In this document: piece after piece, positions 1-11,475 of the stretch
Layout: each line of letters starts with the position of its first letter
Position numbering within the stretch: the stretch's first letter is position 1
DNA from: Symbiodinium microadriaticum
Taxonomy: Eukaryota; Sar; Dinophyceae; Suessiales; Symbiodiniaceae
NCBI GenBank assembly: GCA_001939145.1
Contig: LSRX01000055.1
Span: 712,156-776,155 of the forward strand
Reading direction: 5' to 3'
DNA length: 64,000 nt
Made by a program: the position numbers and the translations under genes
The notes under the pieces: generated by a model
Seen by the model: only the letters and a program-made list of their open reading frames with translations
What the model was told of the DNA's origin: nothing
Database searches by the model: none

Positions 1-150
1 AGAAGATATTGCGCGGGGCTCCCAGTTTTCGGACCTATCCGGGCAGACGGAGGAGCTCCGAATGGACTTACTTTTAGGGGTTTAGGGTTTAGGGTTTAGG
101 GGTTCCTGGGTTTTATAAGGGTTCCTATGGGGGTATGTATAAGGATACTT

Positions 151-250
151 CTGTTGATGATATAGATCCTGCATCACCTTAAGGACCCTGAACTGGGAAC
201 TATGGCATATTCCTTACTATGAGTAATGCAGGACATATATCACCAACCGT
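151..250 (+). repeat. Inverted-repeat element family A, copy 1
   Basis: About 100 bp. Consensus left arm TTGATGATATAAATCCTGCA, core AAGGACCCTAAACTATGGGA, then ATTATGGTATATTCCTTA, right arm TGCAGGATATATCA..CCGT. Other copies: 5211, 9679, 11394, 15836, 44132. Confidence 0.75.
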
Positions 251-1433
251 AGTACCTGAGTGGGTACACTTTTCACCATTTGGGATAATTGTATCCACTG
301 TAAAACTGAAACTGTAGACTTTTATGGGCTTATGAACTCAGCAGCTAAGTGGAGCGTTCCGCTAAGGCTGGCTTAGGCTTTTGGATTTGGGTTTAGGGGT
401 TTAGGGTTTAGAGCTTTGGGGTTTTGGGGTTAGGGTTCGGGCTTAAGGCTCATAGGGTTTTGGGTTTAGGGCTTTGGGGTTTTGTGTGCAGGGGTTTGGG
501 TTTAAGGTTTTGGGGTTATGGGTGTAAGGGTTCAGGGTTTAAGGTTGAGGGGTTTAGGCTTTAGGGCTTGGGGCTTTTAGGTTTCAGCCCTAAACCCTAA
601 ACTCCCTAAACCCTAAACCCTGAACCCTAAACCCTGGCTTGCTTCAAGGGGGTCCTTACTCGGAAGGGCTCAAGGGCCATTTCAGTTGGCCCTGCACCCT
701 TGGACAAGGCATCCCTAGATTACAACTGAGCCTTAAGCCTTAGACGAACCCCTAAACCCTAAACCCCGAAACCCTCTTACCCTATAGCCCTAATATAACC
801 ATATAATCCCTATAAGCCCTATAAACCCTAAACCTTAGACGAACCCCTGTTCGTCGTTGAGCAAAGGGCTCTTTTTTTTAGAGGAGCCCTCATCAGATCC
901 CTTCTGGGAACTTCAAAGAAGCCTTTCAAGGATCCCCTAAACCCTCAACCCTAAACCCCCCTAAACCCTAAACCCTAAACTCCCTTATCGGATTCCTTCA
1001 AGGAAACCCTTAAAGGAGCCCTTAAGGGTTCAGGGTTTAAGGGTTCCTCTAAGGTTTCCTTCAAGGGCTCCCTTAAAAGGAAACATTCAAGGAGCCTTTG
1101 AGGGTTCCCTTGAAGCTTTCCTTCTAAGGGTTCCTTGGAGCTTTCCCTTCTAAGGGGTTCCTTAAAGCTTTCCTTCTAAGGGTTCCTTGAATAGTTTTTT
1201 TTTGATCCCGGAAATAGTTTTTTTTTGATCTCTTAAATAGTTTTTTTTTGACCCCTATCCCCAAACTCCTAAGCCCCTAAACTCCTGAACTTTAAAACCC
1301 CTAAAGGCCTAAACCCCTAAACCTTTAGTGGTTCGGTTGGTGACTAGAGCTTCGTCTAAAGATTTGTGTACGTAATATTAAAACCAAAAGCCTATAATTG
1401 GGGCCCCGAAGCGTTACTTGAAGCTGGTCATCA

Positions 1434-1566
1434 AAATCAATAGAAAGCCTCCATAAAAATCACTAGAAATTCTCCATAAGATCAAGAGAAATTTCCGATA
1501 AACTCAATAGAAACACCATGATTAAAATCAGTAGAATTCAGCGCTTAAAACCAATAGAAACCTGTA
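1434..1566 (+). repeat. Diverged tandem repeat, unit about 23-26 bp
   Basis: Six units of the form AAAATCAATAGAAA plus about 10 bases ending CAT/GAT: AAAATCAATAGAAAGCCTCC, AAAATCACTAGAAATTCTCC, AGATCAAGAGAAATTTCC, AAACTCAATAGAAACACC, AAAATCAGTAGAATTC, AAAACCAATAGAAACC. Confidence 0.65.
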
Positions 1567-4379
1567 CAAAAAACAACTGGACGGTTCGATTGAAATTTCC
1601 TCTAATTCAATTACAAGTTTCGTGTCTCCAAAAACTCAATAGGCCGATTGTAAAAATCAAGCATATGTCCTCTGGGTTAGGGATTGGGTGAGAAAATATG
1701 GGACGGGTCTTAGTGTTTAGGAGGTTTAGTGGTTCGGGCCATAGGTTTCTGCTGTTGTTGAGTTGTGGTCTTGAAGACCTTGGGGCTAAGCTAGCAAGGT
1801 TCGAGAGTAGTGGTTCCAGATTCATGGGCTAATTAATTTATGGATAAGGCTTGACAGGCTTACAAAGTTCGGGAGAGATTGGGTTGTGCATCGCATTTGG
1901 GAACGGCGTGTCGGTGTCCACTGGTGAGTTTGAGCCTGTAACGGACAGTCGTAGTTCCGGCAGTGGGCAGATGTTCAAAGTGCCTTGAGGGTCTAAATGC
2001 ATCAGACGACAGGGTACTTGATTACGAAACCCAAAGATCGTAGCATTCACGTTCATGTTGCTACACAAGCTGCTCGCCGAACACCTCGAAACCAGGCCGC
2101 ACAATCCCAAGAAGCAGCACTTCACTGTCGCCCGACCAGAACGACCACCAACCTTTACATCTGCTTGCAAGAGCGTTCTTCTTAATCTAAGGCCCTGAAA
2201 CCTATACACAGCAAAACTCCAAGCCCGACAGCTAAACAAGACCAAACGTGTCCTCCCCCCCCCCGTAGCCCAAGGTCAAAACAACTTAAACTGTCAGAAA
2301 ACTCTGGTTTATTCTGACTTACCGTGCGAGAATCCAGCAATTGAACAAATGGTATTCGAGAACCTCAGCGCTTACATGCTACAGGGGTTCCTCCTTTCGA
2401 GTTTCATTGTCCCTAACCCTAAACCCCAAACCCTAAGCCCGAAGCCCCGAACCCTAAATCCCAGAAATCCCATGAACAACCCTCCGCCCTAAAAGCCCCA
2501 AATCCTTAAGATGAGCCCAGCAGTGGAAACCCTATATCCGACCCGACATTGTAGTTGCCCTTATAGGAACCCGGATGGTTACCTTTATTGTAGGAACCCT
2601 TGTGGAACCCTTTTCATAGCCCTATAGTAAGCCTTACGGAACAAACCCTTACGGAAAAGAAGCTGCATATAAAGCCTATAAACCCTAAACCACTGCACCC
2701 CAAACCCCAAACCTCGTATATGACTATGAAGCCGAGACCTCCAGCTGTGTCGCGGTGATGTTGGAGGCACCCAGAAGGCGTGCTCGACCAGATCGTACCT
2801 AATTTTCGGAGTGCTAGGAGTTAGGGTTTAGGTTGTAGGGTTTAAGGTCTATAGGGCTTATAGGACTTAGGTATTAGGGATCGGGTTTAGGGTTGGGGTT
2901 GTTTCACAAGGGTTCAGGGCTCCGGGTTTTTCGGCTTTTGACTTCAGGCCTCTGGCTTAGGGGTTAAGGTTCAGGGCCATCGGCTTTAGAGCTTTAGGGT
3001 TTCGGGCTCTGGGGTTGAGGTCAGAGTTTAGGGTGAAAAGTTTAGGGTTTGGGTTTAGGGTTTGAGGGCTATTTGCTTTACAGCTTCAGGGATTGAGGCT
3101 GTCGGGTTGCCGGGTTTACCGTCCTGCATTCTGCCAAGATGCTTCCTCTTCGAGCACCGCCCAAACCTGTTCACGTGTATTGAACTGGTTGGGTTGAAAC
3201 ATCCCTGGATTCCACCATCATTCCCCTGAAGTCCCTCGAGTATGGCATCTGAACACTCCTGAACTATCGCGCACGACGGTCCTTTCTACGCCGTAATCAC
3301 CAAAGGACCTCTGTTACAATATCGGCTTCGGAAGACAGGTACGAAGCAGGGAATTGCCTGGAGCTGAAAAATATGTAGTTGGGATACCAGGACCGGACCA
3401 TTCCTTCGACAGGGAACCTACCCCTACACCCCATAATCCCTATAAACCCTTGAGGTACACAGCCCCAGCACTTCCACAGGGCACCTATCAGATGATGAGG
3501 CCTTCAGCCTAGGACGTGCTGATTAGGAACGAACCCTCAGCTCCTGCTCTAGGGCCTTTTCAAACAGTCACGTAGGTACATGGTGGCTAGTGTAGAAACC
3601 TGATTAAGACACCCTGGTCTTATCATCCCAGAAATTTTAGGGTTCGTATTTCTTACTTGAAAACCCTAATAAAGACCCGTGGAGATTCCGGTCCCCATAT
3701 CACAACACTACCCCCACAGCTCTTGAGGTTGCTTTGTCAGCCGCAATCTTGCCATCGTTGGAAGAGTTTGGCACAACATGGAGTTAAGTTGGCCCTAGAC
3801 CCGCCCCCCCTCAAAAAAATCCTTTCTCTTCTGGTCCCTACAACACCCACAACTAAACTCTGAACCACAAGCCCCCGAACCACCAAATCCTGAAGACGTG
3901 ATGCCCAAAACCTCGATGGCCTGCAAAAAAATGAAAAAAAGGGGCCTCTACAACTATAATATGATTCTGGGGATAGAGAACTGCAAGCCCCAACCCCCCA
4001 ACCCTCAACTCTACACTGGGCCTCCTGTAAGAGGTGATCCTGCTTCGGTGGCCGGTGGAGCATCAGGCAATCGACGGGACCAAGACCTTAGGCTGTCGGT
4101 TTAGGGTTGCGGATTACGGTTTCGGGTTTAGGGTTTTTTGGGCTTAGGGTTTTGGGGTTTCGGGTTTAGGGTTGCGGGTTGAGGGTTTAGGATTTAAGAT
4201 TCAGGGTTGAGGGTGTAGGGTTCAGGAGTCAGGCTTGAGCGCGCTTACCCTTGCCTTTCATAGGGCGAAGGAGGCATCGCGGTCCTTAGAACTGTCAAGG
4301 GTCTTTAGCATGCTCTGTGGCGCTATAGGGTTGAAACTATGCTGGTTGTTTTGCCCACTTGGTTTGTGTCTAGAGTCTT

Positions 4380-4879
4380 GAGAGCCCGAGGCAGAGACCC
4401 ACATTTGTTGTAAGGTTGGAAAGGGTTATAAGGCTTTATGTGGTCCTTTGAATACCAGTACCGCTCAGTAAGAACCTGAACCCTAAAAAAAGGGAATGAG
4501 GGCCTACTCTGGGTCCTAGCATACTGCTGAGCCAAGACAATGGAGATCCAGGACGCTGGGCTCAGGCNGAGAGCCCGAGGCAGAGACCCACATTTGTTGT
4601 AAGGTTGGAAAGGGTTATAAGGCTTTATGTGGTCCTTTGAATACCAGTACCGCTCAGTAAGAAAATTGCCCTTAGAACAAACAAGGCATCGCTGTTGGGA
4701 CTCGGGCTCATCTCTCATACTAGACCCAAGAGAAACCTAGGAATAAAAAGGGTGCCCTTTTTGGTTTAAAGGACTTTATAAGGGAACCTGAACCCTAAAA
4801 AAAGGGAATGAGGGCCTACTCTGGGTCCTAGCATACTGCTGAGCCAAGACAATGGAGATCCAGGACGCTGGGCTCAGGC
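4380..4879 (+). repeat. A-B-N-A-X-B duplication (probable misjoin)
   Basis: Block A (95 bp) occurs at 4380-4474 and 4569-4663; block B (93 bp) at 4475-4567 and 4787-4879; a single N is at 4568. X is 123 bp at 4664-4786. The block copies look identical. Confidence 0.9.
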
Positions 4880-5071
4880 TTTGGGGGTGTATTCTGAAAT
4901 TCTTGAGGCCCCTATATCAATCTATTATAGGAATCCTAAACCCTAAACCCCACACCCCTAAACCCTGAACCCCTGGCGAGATGGCTTATCATTCAATACC
5001 TTACGTGGAGTGAGCCTATGCCGCGAATCCTGCTTATAAACAGGCCCGGAGCTTCAAGGAAGCCTCAAACC

Positions 5072-5169
5072 CTACCCATAGGCCCCTAAGTAGTTCCCCT
5101 TTTTGGGATTACCTTATAGGATTCCAAATATAAACCATAAAATGGAACTACTTAGGGGCCTATGGGTAG
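5072..5169 (+). repeat. Inverted-repeat element family B, copy 1
   Basis: Arms CTACCCATAGGCCCCTAAGT and its near-perfect complement ending CCTATGGGTAG; core TTATAGGATTCCAAATATAA. Other copies at 6987, 8255, 14543, 31048 (half), 34409, 41304, 44408 and 55100. Confidence 0.8.
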
Positions 5170-5210
5170 GCAATAGAAACCCTGAAGCCGGCTGGCCCGA
5201 AACCCTGAAC

Positions 5211-5317
5211 TACGGTTGATGATATGAATCCTGCAGTACCGTAAGGACCCTAAACTATGGGGAATTACGGTCTATTCCTTATCATGGAGTAATGCAGGAT
5301 GTATATCATCAGCCGTA
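5211..5317 (+). repeat. Family A, copy 2
   Basis: Complete copy from TACGGTTGATGATATGAATC to ATCATCAGCCGTA. It lies about 40 bp after a family B element. Confidence 0.8.
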
Positions 5318-6203
5318 GGATAGCCGCGAGTCAGGGAGAAGGTCTCCAAGAAGCACGGCACTCTGCGCTCTGGGGCTCGGGGTTTAGGGGTTAGGGTTAG
5401 ACTAATATCCGGAATCCATGGGCACTCCGGCTCTTTTACATCATTCCGATGTCAAACCGATGTGTCGAAGCCAACAAGGTGCCGAGCAGGACTTGCACTT
5501 TACTGTCGGTTCCTTGTAAGGTAGACTAACACACCTCTTTCGTGCTCGGTGGACCCACACCACGGCAGCCTCACCCAACGGTCCCTAAATAACCGCAAAC
5601 CCCTACAGCCTACATCCACACCAGGATCAACAATTATGAATAGAAGCTAGGGAGCTCGAGCCTAACATTACGGCTTAAGGTCATGGCACAGTGATAAGCA
5701 GAATGGGGCTTTGGGATGTTCTGGGGATATGAGATGGTGTAGCTGTAGTAGCCATTCAGGACTACAAGGGAAGTATTTCCAATTCAGACCCCCATAGTAT
5801 TGATTTAAGGCTTCGGGCTGGACATGGCGTGAAGGAGGGGTACCTATGGTTGATTCCGGTATAAGCCAGGGCCTGCAGCATCGAGCCAGCGGGGTTTTAC
5901 TCAAGGCGTTTCGAGTTGAGTCGAGCTTCTGGCATCTCATCTTCGGCTGTTGAGTCTTTGTACAAGCATCGTATTCTGACAGATGTGTCCTGCTGGTTTG
6001 GGAGACTTGAACCCAAACCTAGTTGTACTAAGCACATGACGCGGGACTGACACCGGGATCCCGCCAGCACCCGGACCCAACAGAACACAAGACCCAGTGC
6101 CAGAAGCAATATGTGAGCCAATGTCCCAAAACAGCTGGCTTACAGGGCTTGCGGGGATCAAACCCGTGTCTTGAATCCTCAATGTTGCTGCACATTTCGC
6201 GGC

Positions 6204-6298
6204 TTACTGCCTGGTGCCGAGCACATCAATCAGTTCGGCGGAGAGCTCCGCTGACGCAGCACAAACGCAGCTCCGGCCCTCCACGTCGAAGGGAGCAC
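6204..6298 (-). CDS. IMPase-family terminal exon with stop
   Basis: Encodes GAPFDVEGRSC then VCAASAELSAELIDVL and GTRQ before TAA. This is the family's C-terminal block (GxPFDxxxRxxxAAxxxLxxELxxxL). The acceptor is GATCAG. The gene therefore ends here; no polyadenylation signal was sought, as dinoflagellates lack a clear one. Confidence 0.75.
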
Positions 6299-6805
6299 CT
6301 GATCTCCCGTCAGTTCTATGGAGTTTAGGATCAAGAGTACCTTATATAGTATTCGACTCTGATTTAAACCTAATATAATGTTAGCCGCGAATCCTGGAGC
6401 TTCCGGCATTAGGCCATCGGTCCCGAAACCAGCCGAAGCACCTTGAGAGTATGACTTGCACGCTGATACTGCGAGAGCGCGAAATTTGTAGTGTCGAACG
6501 CTAAGGGTCCAAGTGCCCATTATTGAAGGGCGTTGGGGCCGTTTCGGGTACCTAAAATCATAAATAAGGACTACTGGGACCCTTAAAACAACCATCTGGA
6601 CCTGGAGCAATCAAACTTTCAGACCTGAACCCGTTTCCCCCTGAACGCCCCTCCTGCGCATTCAGTCTGGCACCCTAAACCCGAAGTTCCATGTTTTTTT
6701 GAAGAGATATCCCAACCCCCCCCTCCCCCATAAAAATCTCTGAAACACCACCGACATCTGAAACTCTACATCCGAAGAAAAGCCCCAAAGGTGCAAAGCC
6801 CAGGC

Positions 6806-6833
6806 CTTGCAGGTTGCAAAAGCTGGCCCCCGC
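6806..6833 (-). CDS. IMPase-family 28-bp exon
   Basis: Encodes AGASFCNLQ and the first base of a Gly codon. Joined to its neighbours it reads ALE-AGASFCNLQ-GAPFDVEGR, matching the stretch between the WD motif and the C-terminus of IMPases. It ends in a GC donor (CAAG then GCCTGG) in phase 1, which matches the GT start of the final exon. Confidence 0.65.
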
Positions 6834-6986
6834 CTCTGCTTCTCTGGCTTGAAGTGGTTTGGGGTTTAGGGGTTCAGGGGTTTAGTGTGTTAGGGGTTGA
6901 GGGTTCAGGGCTTAGGGGTTTAGGGTTTAGGGGTTAGGGTTTAGGGCTTGTTGTGCGGCGAAGGATCATGGGACTCTAGTTTGGGT

Positions 6987-7110
6987 ACTACCGATAGGGA
7001 TGCAGGACTGAATCGTAGTTCTTTTTTGTTGTTAACCAGTTCCATGGTTAGGATCCTATACTATAACTTTGGCTAACCAAAACAAGGAACTGCAATGGAG
7101 ACTCTAGGTA
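6987..7110 (+). repeat. Family B, copy 2 (diverged)
   Basis: CTACCGATAGG...GTAGTTC left, GGAACTGCAATGGAGACTCT right, with the GGATCCTATA core. It lies in the IMPase intron between 7947 and 6834. Confidence 0.6.
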
Positions 7111-7947
7111 TGCTCTCATTAGGGTTGGAGGACTGAAGGTTTATGGTCATTGCTACTTGGGGTGACAAGTACCGTAACTGGGGATATCCTACTTACAACC
7201 CTATACTTGCAAGCAAATCACGAAAACGACCGATCGGTTTAAGAAGGGCACCCGAAACCCGACACCCTAAACCCACAACCCTAAACTACTAAAATCTGGG
7301 TTTACCAAAGGCCACAGGGTCTGAAAGTATGGGACGTTTTAATGGGGTCTAGCCTCGGGGTTCAGGTTTCGGGGGTGGGTGGGGGGTGGGGGTTGATGTT
7401 TAGCATGAACTATGAGGATGTTGGCTTTATAATAGGATTCCGAGGTTTGGCATCTGAGGATGTCGATTGCTTCACGTGGATTATGTCGACTTCTACTGCT
7501 TGGAAGTCCTGGCTCGTTTTTTGTATTAGGGTTTCAGATTTAGGGTCCTGAAAGCACGGTTGCAAACTCACCGTCTTTTGCGTGTATTAAAGACCCCTAA
7601 GCCCTAAACATGAAGGTCTAGGGCCTGAATTTCAATTGTTCTGCATACTTCGGGCTTCCGGGGCTTTGGGGGTGCGCATTGTGGTACTTGAAGAACTCAA
7701 AATGCTCCCCTCTAAGGGTGCGCGATTGGGATTATCAAATCGTTTCAGATGGTAAGATGAGGGTTTGGGGTTCCTGTGGTCTAGTATAATGAGGGGCCTT
7801 GCTAAATAGAAACTAGAATCCGCTTATGGGCGATATTGTAGTATGCTCTTTTTAAGGACTACAGGGGGATGTTTTTTTTAAACTACTTAGATGTGTTCTA
7901 GTTATTCCGACCTCTGTGTTCGGATTTCAGGCTTGGGGTTTGACCGC

Positions 7948-8015
7948 CTCCAGAGCGATGACTGTCCCTGCAGCATAGTCCCAGGGCTTGCCACCTCGCA
8001 GGGAGCACTGGACGT
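7948..8015 (-). CDS. IMPase-family exon, KPWDYAAG motif
   Basis: Encodes DVQCSLRGG then KPWDYAAGTVIALE, the second IMPase signature; the Asp of WD is the third metal ligand. The acceptor is a clear TTTTGCAG. A GC donor after GAG (GCGGTC) joins LE to AGASF of the next exon and restores the family's EAG motif; a GT donor three bases on is the alternative. A CATG/CATA microsatellite sits about 10-80 bp upstream in the intron. Confidence 0.75.
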
Positions 8016-8025
8016 CTGCAAAAGC

Positions 8026-8100
8026 ATACATACATACACGCATGCATGCATGCATGCATGCATGCATGCATGCATACATACGTACGTACATACATACATA
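8026..8100 (+). repeat. CATA/CATG microsatellite
   Basis: CATACATA, then about ten CATG units, then CATA/CGTA. It generates overlapping artificial open frames. Confidence 0.95.
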
Positions 8101-8254
8101 GAGGACATTCAAAGTCACGGTTATTAGGGTTGGGGGTAGTTTCGGGCTTAGGGTTTTAAGCAGGTTTTGACTGCACTTAAAAGGAGTCTGCACGGCTAGC
8201 ATTTCACCGGGGCCTGGGGCCTTCAGGGATTGCAGACCAAAGGGAAGGGCATGA

Positions 8255-8450
8255 CTACCCATAGGCTCCATAGTAGTTCCTTTCTGTGGTTTCTATTTAG
8301 GATCCTATAAGGTAATCTCCATAGTAGTTCTTTTTCGTGGTTTCTATTTAGGATCCTAAAAGATCCTAGAAGGTATAGTCCCAAGAAGGAACTACGAATT
8401 TAGGATCCTATAAGGTAACCCCCAAAAGGAACTACTGTGGAGCCTATGGA
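8255..8450. repeat. Family B, copy 3, compound
   Basis: Two left halves (CATAGTAGTTCCTTTCTGTGG, then CATAGTAGTTCTTTTTCGTG) and right-hand GGAACTACTGTGGAGCCTAT; apparently a tandem or nested duplication of the element. Confidence 0.65.
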
Positions 8451-8889
8451 CTGGGCAAGAGGAGACTCTGCCTCTGCTCACCCAGTGCTCAAGATAAGAT
8501 GGTTCGGGTGAGGGTGAGCCAAATGGGCTCACAGGTATCTGTGTCGTAATTAGGTTTAGGGTTTAGGGTTTAGGGTTTAGGGGCTTAGGGTTTAGATTGC
8601 TGTCCATGCCATGTAAACCAAACTATCGTAAGAAGTCACACAACTATCTGGGCTCCTGGGGCATAACCCCCCCCCCCCCCCCCGACCCTCTTTCCCAGAG
8701 CATGAATGCCGTCAGTGCCGCCTTCTCCGCTCATGCCAGTGTAGTAGGCGCTTGCACGGCCGCATGCGACCCAGCAGAGTGATAGAACTGCGGTACCTCT
8801 CCAACTCGCAAATGGCTGGCTTCACCCTGCCAAAGGGCTGCTAAACTCTGAACCCTAAACCCCAACATGGCAATTTCAGGTTGAAGGAC

Positions 8890-8916
8890 TGATATCTGTG
8901 CTAAGGCGGCGAACGC
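8890..8916 (-). CDS. Tentative IMPase exon (GVRRL)
   Basis: Encodes GVRRLSTDI after a CCCCAG acceptor and before a GTCC donor. In the family a similar RRxGSAA segment lies between the DPID and WD blocks, and the position and strand are right. The match is short and the GSA residues are not conserved, so this is only a candidate. Confidence 0.28.
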
Positions 8917-9628
8917 CTGGGGCGCTAGCAAGACGTGAAACAGTTAAACTTGAAGAATACGGTGGGCATACAGAGGATACGCGGTGCCCACAACTACTTC
9001 ATCCGCAGCCGTCACAGCCGGAAAATCATAAAGTTTAGGTCAAGCGCAGGGGTTCATAAGCTGTAAAGATTCAACTAACGATCAGCCCACGTCTGGAAGA
9101 CCTGTGCATTGCTGTTGAAGACCCGGCCATCACGAAAGGAGCACATCCAACACCTCGCCTGTAGAGCTCTGTTGGTTTAGGAATTTTGCTGGCGAAGGTT
9201 ACAGTTACATGCCAAATCGATGACATGTTCTCACGAAGCTCCTCTAGGTGTGACAATGCATGTGGTTCAGGCGCCGATTCGTTCCTAACCCCCCCCCGCC
9301 GAAAAGGAAAAAATCATAAACGTGGCCGCAGGACTTTGCGGTTAATTGGTTATTGTCAACTGTCTCTTCCAATACTCTGAAACGGACTGAATCAGCTATG
9401 GGCACCGATCGTTCTCGTCGCGCGAACTCCACCCAACATCAAGGAGCGCAGTCCACCGAGCATCTTGGCCACGCCCTCCTAAGACGCGGTTTTGGGCGGG
9501 TGTAGGGCTTTTGGCCCTTAGCCCTACAAACCCTAACACTGAAATGTAGGGCCTAATTTGTGACGTTTGGGATACCTTGGAGCTTCGGTCCATCCAAAGC
9601 CTTGTGAGGGGTCTAAGGGGGCCCGTAG

Positions 9629-9905
9629 ACCCAGAGCCCTGGAAGGACCTCGAAAGTAGAACCCCTAATTTGGGGACCTACGGTTGATATAAATCCTACA
9701 TTACCCATAATAAGGAATATACCATAATTCCCATAGTTTAGGGTCCTTAAGGTCATGCAGGATTTCTACCATCAACAGTATCTATCACAAGTTATACTTT
9801 GAAGGACCCCACAATAAGGGATCAAGTTATCTGTCAAAGGGTCCTTCACGGGAACCCCCATTAAGGGGTCTACTTGTTGGAACCTTCCCAGTGGTCTGGG
9901 GACTT
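9629..9905. repeat. Family H element interrupted by a family A element
   Basis: The outer element has arms GACCCAGAGCCCTGGAAGGA (left) and TTGTTGGAACCTTCCCAGTG (right), like intact copies at 15242 and 17736. Between them a reversed family A copy occupies 9679-9780. Confidence 0.65.
9679..9780 (-). repeat. Family A, copy 3 (nested, reversed)
   Basis: TACGGTTGATATAAATCC at the left and ACCATCAACAGTA at the right, with the core in reverse orientation compared with copies 1 and 2. Confidence 0.75.
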
Positions 9906-11056
9906 GCAAGACCCTAAGGCACCGGCTAGCTAATCGTACCTTCAAATTGCCTGTAGCATGAAACCCAGTATCCCATTTGCTAATATTCAGCTGGAACCCT
10001 GAGGATACCAACGTCAATAATTTGGATGTGAACACTTTTCATCCCAAATCTGGCTTACCTAATTCCGATCACCAAGCCCCCAAACCTTAGAACTCTAAAC
10101 TCTGACCCTTGAATCCATATTGCCGATATGGCGGTCCGTTCTTGAAACCTGCAAACACCTTGCAGCACCCAAGGCCACATTACATACCCCTCGATGAGAG
10201 CCGCAATCTCCCGCTGGTTTTGGACCATAAGGGGTGCATGAAAGCTTACCTGGGACCCAAACCCCTTCACCGGAGCTAGGTATCTGTTGTATACCCAGGC
10301 CGGAAATGATCATCGTAAAGAAAACAGTCACATGGCTTAACATGCGCTTATTTTCGGTGGAGTACTTGTTAGATCCTTTAGCAGGTCTGGGTATGCGGGA
10401 AGTATAGTGGGGTCTCATCAGAATGGAATTTTCTGAAAATAAGAAGTATAAAACACTTTCAATAGCCTCACTCAGGGATAGTATTGGTAGCCTAAACCAT
10501 AACCCTAACCCCAATTGTTTAGGCCCCTACATTACCTCGTCCTTGGAGTAAGTTCCTGGAAACTGGGCGGGGATTTCCGGACAGTGCTGGCCTCCGACCG
10601 CTCGTAGCCCAGCTCGAAGAGTACCATGGCCTGCGCCAGCCTGAAATTTGGGGGGTTGAGGGTTTTGGGGTTTTGGGGTTTTGATTATTTTAAGCGGCTA
10701 AACCCTAAACTCTAAACGCCTAATCCCTAAACCCCTAATCCCTAGACCCTAAACCCCTAATCCCTAAACCCTACAGCCCTAAAGGTTCCTTTTTTAGGTG
10801 AAGTTTAGACGAGCCTTACGGGCAAGCTGTGCACTGTACTCTCGGCTACAGGGACTCTGCAGGCTTTATAAGGCAACCTATTCCTGAAAGAGTAGCAACA
10901 AGAAAGGCTTGTGAGAATCGTAACCATAGAATTCCGTCCTCAGTTTTCACTTCATGATTTTTTGAAGGCCCGCAAACTGCAAAATTACACATCTCAGAAG
11001 TGTGAAGTTGAAGAGATAAGAGGAACAGTAGTGCTTATTATACTCACAATCATAAA

Positions 11057-11159
11057 GCAGTTCTCCAAATTGGGGGTCCGTTTTCTGGGTCCTGTTTTAT
11101 AACGGTGTAGTACTAGTTTGGTGGCCCAATAAAACGGGGACCGTAATTTAGAGAACTGC
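11057..11159 (+). repeat. Inverted-repeat element family J
   Basis: GCAGTTCTCCAAATTGGGGG left, GGGACCGTAATTTAGAGAAC right. A partial relative is at about 50327-50405. Confidence 0.65.
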
Positions 11160-11393
11160 CCATATCAGGCTCCAGGTCCCGGTCGTTTGCTTCTTGCTAC
11201 CCCGTGCATCCACGAAAAGCTGATCCGACAGGCGGAAGCTTGCATAGGACCAAAATACCCAAAATATTATTGTGTTGGATGCTGCTTGTTGGGTTTTCGG
11301 GTTTGGAACGTTAGTGACCGTTCCCATGCCTCAAGTTTGCGTGCTTTTCTGGTTGCTGCTAACCAGCACCCAATACTCGTAAACTGCATACAC

Positions 11394-11475
11394 TACTGTT
11401 GATGATATAAATCCTGCAGTACCTTAAGGACCCTGACTATGGGAATTATGGTATATTCCTTATTATGGGTAAACC
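11394..11475 (+). repeat. Family A, copy 4 (right arm lost)
   Basis: Left arm and core are intact to TATTATGGGTAA, then the sequence leaves the consensus. Confidence 0.7.

Larger units (their letters stand above)
1..6203. other. No assigned gene; repeat-rich DNA
   Basis: TTTAGGG/CCCTAAA tracts at about 80-120, 380-660, 740-1040, 2820-3070 and 4090-4230; family A and B elements; the duplication at 4380-4879. The first 70 bases are open on both strands and may be an exon edge (plus frame EDIARGSQFSDLSGQTEELR). Confidence 0.6.

Noticed and set aside
8486..8775. Two plus-strand exons (VRVRVSQMGSQ, SMNAVSAAFSAHASVV) with strong pyrimidine tracts
   Set aside because: They fall inside the IMPase gene on the opposite strand and have no family match.
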